A DNA stretch of 9,390 bases from contig DUOL01000243.1 of assembly GCA_012838875.1 (NCBI GenBank), forward strand, positions 1 to 9,390, read 5' to 3'. The notes below the pieces were generated by a model. It did not search any database. It saw only the letters and a program-made list of their open reading frames with translations, and was not told the origin of the DNA. The stretch comes from Bacteroidales bacterium (GTDB lineage Bacteria; Bacteroidota; Bacteroidia; Bacteroidales; WCHB1-69). How positions within the stretch are numbered: the first letter of the stretch is position 1; each line of letters opens with the position of its first letter. This document shows positions 1 through 7,100 of this stretch, in pieces. The position numbers and the translations under genes were made by a program.

Positions 1-2
1 AT

Positions 3-758
3 ATCGGAGGAGACGGCTCACAACGTATCTCTTTGGGACTGCATGAAATGGGAATCCCTATTGTGGGTGTTCCTAAAACGATAGATAACGACTTGAGTAT
101 GACCGATGTAACGTTCGGCTTTCAAACTGCAGTCCAATTTGCAACGGAAGCTCTAGATAGATTAGTAACGACTGCGGAAAGCCATAATCGAATTTTTATT
201 TTGGAGGTAATGGGGCGTGATGCGGGTTGGATTGCTCTCCATACAGCAGTCGCCGGAGGGGCCGAGGTCTGTATTATTCCAGAAATCTTATATGATCCCC
301 GTAAAATAGTGGAGAAAATAGAAACCCGTTATAATCAAAATGAGGGATTTTGTAATATTGTTATAGCAGAAGGTGCCAAGTCTCTGGACGGAAAGATAAC
401 GGGAAAAGAACCGACAGCCATCGGAGATAGACACTTTAAATTGGGAGGTGTGGGAGAGAAGTTGAAGTGTGAATTGGAACAGTTAGGTGTGGAACACGAT
501 ATCCGTGTTATGGTATTAGGTCATTTGCAACGCGGCGGAACTCCTACGGCGTATGATAGAGTATTAGCAACTCAATTTGGTGTTAAAGCGTTTGAGTTGG
601 TGAAAGAAGGAACTTTTGGAAAAATGGTAACGTTTTATCGTGATACAATATCTTCAGTATCCCTCGAGAAGGCGTTGGAGAAACCGAATTTAGTCAAACC
701 GACTAAAGAATATTTAGTTCATGCAGCCAAAAAGATAGGCATTGTCTTTGGCGATTAA
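3..758 (+). CDS. pfkA: 6-phosphofructokinase, group III-like, 5'-truncated by the window edge
   Basis: Phosphorylates fructose 6-phosphate to fructose 1,6-bisphosphate in glycolysis, in the cytoplasm. The frame is open from the left edge, so the N-terminus is missing; 251 residues are visible of a family usually 320-370 long. The visible part opens with the nucleotide-loop motif GGDGS (bases 6-20), then PKTIDND (72-92) carrying the catalytic aspartates, then EVMGRDAGWIA, an IPE motif, and GHLQRGGTPTAYDR, which contributes to the sugar-phosphate site. This motif set resembles the mixed-substrate group III PFKs. By family knowledge, Gly in GGDGS favours ATP as donor, whereas Lys in PKTIDND is typical of PPi enzymes; I infer an ATP enzyme. 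A TTG at 33 could be mistaken for a start, but conserved motifs precede it. It converges with the methylmalonyl-CoA mutase gene, with 15 bp between the stop codons. The reading frame is intact with no sign of decay. Confidence 0.97.
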   Translation: MGGDGSQRISLGLHEMGIPIVGVPKTIDNDLSMTDVTFGFQTAVQFATEALDRLVTTAESHNRIFILEVMGRDAGWIALHTAVAGGAEVCIIPEILYDPRKIVEKIETRYNQNEGFCNIVIAEGAKSLDGKITGKEPTAIGDRHFKLGGVGEKLKCELEQLGVEHDIRVMVLGHLQRGGTPTAYDRVLATQFGVKAFELVKEGTFGKMVTFYRDTISSVSLEKALEKPNLVKPTKEYLVHAAKKIGIVFGD

Positions 759-775
759 AGAGAAATCGGCTTTTT
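752..775 (+). terminator. Weak candidate terminator of pfkA
   Basis: CGATT (752-756) and AATCG (764-768) can form a 5-bp stem with a 7-nt loop, followed after GC by a run of five T (771-775). The stem begins inside the last pfkA codons, and the T run overlaps the stop codon of the convergent mutase gene. The stem is short and AT-rich, so this is only a candidate. No stronger hairpin is visible between the two genes. Confidence 0.25.
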
Positions 776-2918
776 ACCCTAAAATTTCGAGTACTTTTAT
801 AGCACACTCGCTAATATTCGAGCCCGGTCCGAAGATGGCAGCTGCGCCGGCTTTAAAGAGAAAATCGTAATCTTGCGGAGGAATCACGCCTCCTACAATG
901 ACGATAATATCCTCTCTACCTAACTTTTTCAATTCTTCGATAACTTGTGGCACGAGCGTTTTGTGTCCGGCAGCTAACGAAGATACTCCGAGAACGTGAA
1001 CGTCATTTTCTACAGCTTGTTTGGCAGCTTCGCTCGGTGTTTGGAAGAGCGGTCCTACGTCAACATCAAAACCGATATCCGCATAGCCGGTAGCTACAAC
1101 TTTAGCACCGCGGTCATGCCCGTCTTGTCCCATTTTGGCAATCATAATACGGGGACGCCGTCCCTCTTTTTCTGCAAATTTATCTGCTAATTGACAAGCT
1201 TTTTTAAAGCTCTCATTCTGTTGTTGTTCTGAATTATACACGCCTGTTATTAAATTTATTTTTGCTTTATAACGACCGTAAATTTTCTCAAGAGCATCTG
1301 AGATTTCACCGAGTGAAGCTCTGTTTCTGGCAGCTTGAATGGAGAGTTCCAATAAATTTCCTTCTCCCGTTTCCGCACAGCGGGTGAGTGCGTCCAATGA
1401 CTTTTGCACCTCTTCATTATTTCTCTCTTTACGTAATTTCGCTAATCGTTTGATTTGCGCTTCACGTACGGCACTATTATCCACTTCTAAAGTTTCTATC
1501 GGGTCTTCTTTTTCTAAGCGATAAACATTAACTCCGATAATTTTCTCTTCGCCGGAGTCTATTTTCGCTTGTTTCCGTGCGGAGGCTTCTTCGATACGCA
1601 TTTTAGGAATTCCCGTTTCAATAGCTTTTGCCATTCCGCCAAGCGACTCAATTTCCATAATATGTTTCCAAGCACGGTGAGCTATTTGGTGCGTAAGTGC
1701 TTCGATATAGTAAGAGCCTGCCCACGGGTCAACGGATTTGCAAATTTTAGTCTCTTCTTGTATGTAAATTTGCGTATTTCTTGCAATACGTGCCGAGAAA
1801 TCGGTCGGTAAAGCAATCGCCTCGTCTAAAGCGTTGGTATGTAATGATTGCGTATGTCCCAATGCCGCTGCCATCGCTTCAATACAAGTACGTGCTACGT
1901 TATTGTACGGGTCTTGTTGTGTCAACGACCAACCCGATGTTTGAGAGTGCGTTCTTAAAGCTAATGATTTCGGATTTTTTGGGTTGAATTGTTTTACAAT
2001 TTTAGCCCATAACATTCTCGCCGCACGCATTTTAGCAATTTCCATAAAGTGATTCATGCCGATAGCCCAGAAGAAAGAGAGACGTGGAGCAAAGTCGTCA
2101 ATATGCATGCCCGCATTAATTCCTGCGCGGATATATTCTAAGCCGTCCGCTAAAGTGTAAGCTAATTCAATATCGCAAGTAGCGCCCGCTTCCTGCATGT
2201 GGTAACCGGAAATAGAGATAGAGTTGAATTTTGGCATGTTCTTAGCCGTAAATTCAAAAATATCGGCAATGATTTTCATAGACGGTAGTGGAGGGTAGAT
2301 GTAAGTGTTACGAACCATAAACTCTTTCAAAATATCATTTTGAATCGTTCCGGTTAGTTGACTCATAGGAACTCCCTGCTCTTCGGCAGCAACAATATAA
2401 AAAGCTAAAATAGGCAAAACGGCACCGTTCATCGTCATCGAAACCGACATTTTATCTAACGGTATTTGGTCGAATAAAATATTCATATCGAGAATGGAAT
2501 CGACCGCAACGCCTGCTTTCCCTACGTCTCCGATTACACGTTCGTGGTCGGAATCGTACCCCCTATGCGTGGCTAAGTCGAAAGCGATAGAGAGCCCTTT
2601 TTGCCCGGAGGCTAAATTACGGCGATAAAAAGCATTCGACTCCTCCGCCGTTGAAAAACCCGCATACTGACGAATAGTCCAAGGTCTGTTAACATACATC
2701 GTGGAGTAAGGACCACGAAGATATGGCGGCAATCCCGCAGCATAATGCAAATGTTCCAAATGTGCAACATCTTCTTTCGTATAAGTAGATTTAACAGGAA
2801 TCTGCTCTGCCGTCAACCACTCATCAAATTTGAAATTCGGGGCATTTTTGGGAGATTTCTTCTCCTCTTTTTGACAAATTGTAGATTTATAATCAACTTT
2901 GCTAAAATCTGGACGCAT
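774..2918 (-). CDS. mutB: Methylmalonyl-CoA mutase, large (catalytic) subunit
   Basis: Adenosylcobalamin-dependent enzyme interconverting succinyl-CoA and (R)-methylmalonyl-CoA, used in propionate formation or use. From the ATG at 2918 the protein has 714 residues, the usual size. Residues about 30-545 are the substrate-binding TIM barrel; matches to the Propionibacterium active site are Tyr85 (RQYAGF), Arg203 (VRNTY) and Tyr239-His240 (SGYHMQ). Residues about 585-714 are the B12-binding domain, with DGHDRG (cobalt-ligand His601), SSLAAGH and GGVIPPQDY. All key residues are present, so it should be active. The frame extends to a TTG at 2960, but those 14 extra residues are unlike the family and lie upstream of the likely transcription start, so I chose MRPDF. 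No Shine-Dalgarno is visible. No small-subunit gene (mutA) adjoins it: tsaD lies upstream and pfkA converges downstream. It could act as a homodimer or use a MutA encoded elsewhere. Confidence 0.98.
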   Translation of the reverse strand: MRPDFSKVDYKSTICQKEEKKSPKNAPNFKFDEWLTAEQIPVKSTYTKEDVAHLEHLHYAAGLPPYLRGPYSTMYVNRPWTIRQYAGFSTAEESNAFYRRNLASGQKGLSIAFDLATHRGYDSDHERVIGDVGKAGVAVDSILDMNILFDQIPLDKMSVSMTMNGAVLPILAFYIVAAEEQGVPMSQLTGTIQNDILKEFMVRNTYIYPPLPSMKIIADIFEFTAKNMPKFNSISISGYHMQEAGATCDIELAYTLADGLEYIRAGINAGMHIDDFAPRLSFFWAIGMNHFMEIAKMRAARMLWAKIVKQFNPKNPKSLALRTHSQTSGWSLTQQDPYNNVARTCIEAMAAALGHTQSLHTNALDEAIALPTDFSARIARNTQIYIQEETKICKSVDPWAGSYYIEALTHQIAHRAWKHIMEIESLGGMAKAIETGIPKMRIEEASARKQAKIDSGEEKIIGVNVYRLEKEDPIETLEVDNSAVREAQIKRLAKLRKERNNEEVQKSLDALTRCAETGEGNLLELSIQAARNRASLGEISDALEKIYGRYKAKINLITGVYNSEQQQNESFKKACQLADKFAEKEGRRPRIMIAKMGQDGHDRGAKVVATGYADIGFDVDVGPLFQTPSEAAKQAVENDVHVLGVSSLAAGHKTLVPQVIEELKKLGREDIIVIVGGVIPPQDYDFLFKAGAAAIFGPGSNISECAIKVLEILG

Positions 2919-2948
2919 AAAATTACTTTTTTGATAAATAATAGTGTG

Positions 2949-2956
2949 CAAAAGTA
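2949..2956 (-). promoter_or_regulatory. Candidate -7 promoter element for mutB
   Basis: Read on the - strand this is TACTTTTG, an exact match to the Bacteroidota -7 consensus TAnnTTTG. It ends 30 nt before the mutB ATG at 2918, implying a leader of roughly 25 nt. The nearest TTTG upstream (plus-strand 2986-2989) is 29 nt away, longer than the usual spacing of about 20, so the -33 element is weak or absent. The rest of the 161-bp gap up to tsaD shows no convincing hairpin terminator and no other recognisable element. Confidence 0.42.
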
Positions 2957-3079
2957 ACAAAAATTATTGTAACTCGTGTGGTTAACAAATAGAGAATTAG
3001 GGATATTATTATTTTTCTGATTTTTAATCTGCTAAAAGCTCTAAACCAAATTGTTGTGAGTGAAATGAGGGGAGAGAAG

Positions 3080-4099
3080 TTATATCTTGCTTGACGAGTA
3101 AGGGGTAACTTTGAAAGAAGAATATTCCTGTTTGAGGTATTTGAAATAGCCGCTAATGGCAATCATGGCGGCGTTATCAGTGGTGAGGTCCAAATCGGGG
3201 AGGAAAATATTCCGTTGATATTCCTTCGCAAGATTTTTCATGGCAACCCGTAAACCGCTATTTGCCGAAACTCCGCCAGCCAAAACAATATCCTTGCATT
3301 TATCTTGCTCCAAAAGGAGTTTCATCTTTTTTGTAAGTGATTGAATAATAGTAAATTGTATGGAGGCTGCCAGATCGGCTAAATTTTTCTCTATAAACTG
3401 CTTGTCGTTTTTTAATTGGTCGCGTACGAAATAGAGAAAAGAGGTTTTTAAACCGCTAAAGCTAAAATCGAAATTTGGCAGGTTTGCCATGGAAAATTGA
3501 AATTTTAAGGGATTGCCCACACTCGCCAATTTGTCAATGACAGGTCCGCCCGGATAGGGCAACCCTAAAATTTTTGCTGCTTTGTCAAACGCTTCGCCCG
3601 CCGCATCATCTATCGTTTTGCCTACTACCTGCATGTCGAAATAGTCGTGTACTTTTAGCAAAAGCGTATGCCCACCCGACACGGTGAGACATAGAAACGG
3701 GAATTGAGGTTTCTCTTTTTTCGTCTCATCTTTTTCGAGAAATACCGATAAGACGTGCCCTTGCAAATGGTCAACCTCAATTAATGGGATATTGAGGGCG
3801 AGTGCCATTGCTTTGGCAAAAGAGCTACCAACCAACAAAGAACCGAGTAAACCGGGTCCGTTTGTGTAGGCAATGGCGTTTAATTGTTTTTTATTTATCT
3901 TTGCACGTTTGAGTGCCGTGTCAATCACCGGAATGATGTTGTGTTGATGAGCACGAGAGGCTAACTCCGGTATGACGCCACCAAATTCGGAATGAACTTT
4001 TTGTGAGGCAATTACGTTAGATAATATTTGTTGGTTGGCTATAACGGAAGCGGAAGTGTCATCACAAGAAGATTCAATACCAAGTATGTAAATAGACAT
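3080..4099 (-). CDS. tsaD: tRNA N6-adenosine threonylcarbamoyltransferase TsaD
   Basis: Catalytic subunit that transfers the threonylcarbamoyl group from threonylcarbamoyl-AMP to A37 of ANN-decoding tRNAs (t6A), working with TsaB and TsaE in bacteria. The 339-residue protein has the standard length and family landmarks: N-terminal GIESSCDDTS (7-16), GGVIPELASRAH (40-51), NGPGLLGSLLVG (80-91), and metal-binding His111 and His115 in DHLQGH. These are followed by SGGHT, the DDAAGEAFDK segment, AGGVSAN, and TTDNAAMIA with Asp308 as the third metal ligand. All expected catalytic residues are present. The ATG at 4099 gives the canonical short N-terminus. The neighbouring tamB gene is divergent, with its likely start codon 12 bp away. 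mutB lies downstream in the same direction across a 161-bp gap with its own candidate promoter, so they are probably separate transcripts. TsaB, TsaC and TsaE are not in the window. Confidence 0.99.
   Translation of the reverse strand: MSIYILGIESSCDDTSASVIANQQILSNVIASQKVHSEFGGVIPELASRAHQHNIIPVIDTALKRAKINKKQLNAIAYTNGPGLLGSLLVGSSFAKAMALALNIPLIEVDHLQGHVLSVFLEKDETKKEKPQFPFLCLTVSGGHTLLLKVHDYFDMQVVGKTIDDAAGEAFDKAAKILGLPYPGGPVIDKLASVGNPLKFQFSMANLPNFDFSFSGLKTSFLYFVRDQLKNDKQFIEKNLADLAASIQFTIIQSLTKKMKLLLEQDKCKDIVLAGGVSANSGLRVAMKNLAKEYQRNIFLPDLDLTTDNAAMIAISGYFKYLKQEYSSFKVTPYSSSKI
4000..4030 (+). promoter_or_regulatory. Candidate tamB promoter inside tsaD
   Basis: TTTG (4000-4003), a 19-nt spacer, then AATATTTG (4023-4030) matches the Bacteroidota -33/-7 pattern with one mismatch in the -7 box. 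It would start transcription near 4036, giving a leader of about 75 nt before the TTG at 4112. It lies entirely within the antisense tsaD coding region, as it must given the 12-bp gap between the genes. Such short motifs arise by chance in AT-rich DNA, so confidence is low. Confidence 0.3.
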
Positions 4100-4111
4100 A
4101 ATATCGCAAAT

Positions 4112-7100
4112 TTGAAACGCAAAAGTACTAAAATAATCGGCAAAATCGGCAAAATAGTTTTATGGTGCCTGGCAGGTTTTCTGATTCTTGACCTCCTGCT
4201 CGTTGCTGCTTTCTTTATTAAGCCGGTGCAAAACGCTGTTGTAGATGCTGTAACCCGTTCAGTTTCAGAAAATTGGGGGAGTGATATCGCTATCGAAACG
4301 CTCTATCTAACCCCGACTCTCAAATTGGTGATTAATGGGTTTGAAATTCGAGATTATCGCAATAATGAGATGATTCGCGTGAATCATGCGAAAGGACGAA
4401 TTAAGAACATAAAACTCGCTCCTCTTAATATCAAATTTGGCGTAGTGGAAGGTAGTGATGCCAAAGTTGTCGTGAGACGCTATGAAGGCGATGAAAAGGT
4501 AAATATTGCAATTTGGGCTGAAATTTTTAAGAAAAGACCGAAAAAAGAGTTTTTGCTCTCTATTAGCAGATTACATCTTGAAAATGCGGAATTTTTATAT
4601 CGAAATGACGACGAGTTGGTGGAAATTCCTCAAAATGAGATAGATTACGCCTATTTCCAGCTTAGTAACATTATGTTTGATTGTCTCAATTTTACCGTAC
4701 ATAATGACGATATTGCCGGTAAAATAACGCATCTCGCTTTGCAACAATATAGCGGCTTTAAAATTTTGAACGCTACCGCCGATTTTAGAATCAATTCTAA
4801 AGAATTGCTCTTCAATAACTCTCTCGTTGTAACGCCATATAGCCATATCTTTATGGATTTGGCTTTCCAATATAACGATTGGGAATCGTACGGTGATTTT
4901 GTTGATAGTGTTGTCTTTCATGTTAACGCTAGCCCCTCTACGATTAACACAAAAGATGTAGCCTTTTTCGTTCCTTCGCTGAAAGGAATGGATAATAGTC
5001 TGATATTAAAGGGAAAAGTTGACGGTCCGGTGAATGATATGCGGCTGCAAAATTTTAATCTGTACTACGGCAACCAAACGTTCCTAATCGGCAATTTTCA
5101 TCTGAAAAGTATAACGGAGTTTTCTAATGCTTTTTTTGATTTGAATATTAAAAAATCAAATTTTGACCTGGCGGAACTTGCTACTGTTGCTTTGCCGCAA
5201 GGTGGGAATTTACAGATTCCTTCGCTCCTTCAAAGAATGCATAAAACAAACGTTGTCGGGACGTTTAAAGGAAAATTGACGCAATTTGATACCGATTTGA
5301 AAATTAAATCTACTTTCGGAGACGCCAATTTAGTTTTTTCGACTGACGAACTCAATGAGGCAATCTCTTTCCATGGAAATTTAGATATTCTGCAGATGGA
5401 GCTTGGAAACTTGATTAATCAATCGCCGACACTTGGTAAAGTGAGCTTACAAACTCAAATTGAAGGAAATGCGGCGCTCGCCGACAATTTTAATGATTTT
5501 TTCAAAAGCGTTAAAGCTAATCTCCATGGGAGTATTCCTCAATTTCAGTTTAAGGAGTACATTTTTAAAAATTTCGTCTTTAACGGTACGTACCTTGACA
5601 AATTGTACAATCTAAATTTAGTCGCCAATGACCCCAATTGCAAGTTTGATTTTGACGGAAGAGTAGATTTTACTCGAGAAATTCCCAATTATCAATTTAC
5701 GTTGTCAGATTTTGATATTTTAGCGGATAATATTGCTTCTCTTTTAGCTCCGGTAGATTCGTTACATGCAAAAGGGGTGGATAAGTTAATTTATTTCCTT
5801 CAGCAAAAATCCAACTCGCAGCTCGCGGTTAGTTCCCTAAGAGTGAATCTCTCAGCCACCAATTTAGATGATTTAACGGGGAGTATTATGCTTGATACGC
5901 TTCGATATCAGCAAGATGGAGAGGTTTTGACAACGAGCGCTTTGCGTTTTATCGCTCTAAATGTTGATGATGTGAAAAAATATCGGCTAACTTCGGACAT
6001 TCTTAATGCTTCCGTCTCTACAACCTATTCTAATTCAACCGTTTTAGATTCTCTTTACTATTTTGCTTGTAGATATTTACCGAATTTGAATGATAAATGT
6101 AAGGAAATTGTTGTTTTGACCGATGAAGCGGAAAGCAATAACGAGAAGCAGACCGATTACTTTTCGGCTCAAATAGAGACTTATCATACGCGGAAGATAT
6201 TATCTTTTTTTAGAAAAGGCACTTTTATAGCTCCTTTGACGAAACTCAATTTTTACATGAGTAGCAAACATGAAAATGATAGTATCTATTTCAGTTCTCG
6301 TTATATAAGATTAAATCCTACGCTCAAGTTTCATAATATCAAAATAAAAGCTAAAGAGGAAAAAGAACGACAAATTTTTATAACCTCTCTTTTGGATTCG
6401 TTGGTTTTAGTGGGCGAAAAGTCGAATTTAAAGTTTAGCAATATTGATTTAGCAGGAAATGTCAAGCAGAATTTGGCAATCTATCAATTAAAATGGGTAA
6501 ATCCTGAAGTAGTATCAAATCTGCCTTCTAATTTGGACGGCAGTCTCTATTTTAAAACCTTGTCCGACCTTACGGTTTCCATATTTAACACTTCTGAAAT
6601 AAGTCTAAAACAATACAAATGGCACTTTAACGAGGATAATAAAATTCATATTTCCGATGAGGAGGTTGCTTTTGAGAATCTTGCGTTGATTGCCGATAAA
6701 AGTTCCATCAAATTAGATGGAATATTTTCTAAAAAAAGAGAGCTACCCCTTAAAGTCGATATAAATAAAGTTGACCTTGCCATATTAAATTCCTTTTTGG
6801 ATACTGAAATGTTTAATTTTAGCGGAGAAATATCTGCTGAGGTTAATTTTTTAGTCGAGGATGGGAAAAAGGTGCTTAATGGCAGAGCATTAATCAGCGA
6901 CTTAGAATTTAATAATTCCTATTTTGGGAATGCTTTTGTACTTGCCAATTTACCTACGCAGCAAGATATTCGTTTTGTCGGCGGTCTTTTTCTTACGGAT
7001 ACGCTCATTAACTCTTCCGATGTTAATACCTATACGTTCAATTCTTTTGAGAAGGAAAAGGGGAAAATTGCTTTAATAAATGGCGGATATAACATTCCGA

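Noticed and set aside
33..35. TTG as the start of the phosphofructokinase
   Set aside because: The frame is open to the left edge and the conserved GGDGS motif lies upstream of this codon, so the gene begins before the window.
726..752. Inverted repeat GCCAAA/TTTGGC at the end of pfkA
   Set aside because: It lies within coding sequence, has a bulged stem with a 9-nt loop and is not followed by a T run, so it is not a convincing terminator.
996..2957. Several plus-strand open frames of 60-80 codons opposite mutB
   Set aside because: They lie wholly antisense to a clearly real, conserved gene and show no recognisable domains.
2919..2960. Fourteen-residue N-terminal extension of the mutase from a TTG at 2960
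   Set aside because: The extension is unlike family members, MRPDF matches the usual start, and the likely -7 promoter box lies at 2949-2956, inside the extension.
3005..3055. Possible hairpins (GATT/AATC and GCT/AGC) after tsaD
   Set aside because: The stems are only 3-4 bp and AT-rich; they are indistinguishable from chance in this composition.
2923..3162. Minus-strand open frame of 79 codons overlapping the tsaD 3' end and the mutB promoter gap
   Set aside because: It is out of frame with tsaD, overlaps both genes, has low-complexity content and matches no family I know.
4107..4114. CAAATTTG palindrome at the tsaD/tamB junction as an operator
   Set aside because: An 8-bp AT-rich palindrome is expected by chance and no regulator in the window would bind it.
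4595..4921. Minus-strand open frame of 108 codons inside tamB
   Set aside because: The tamB frame on the other strand is continuous and fits a known family; this one is a shadow.
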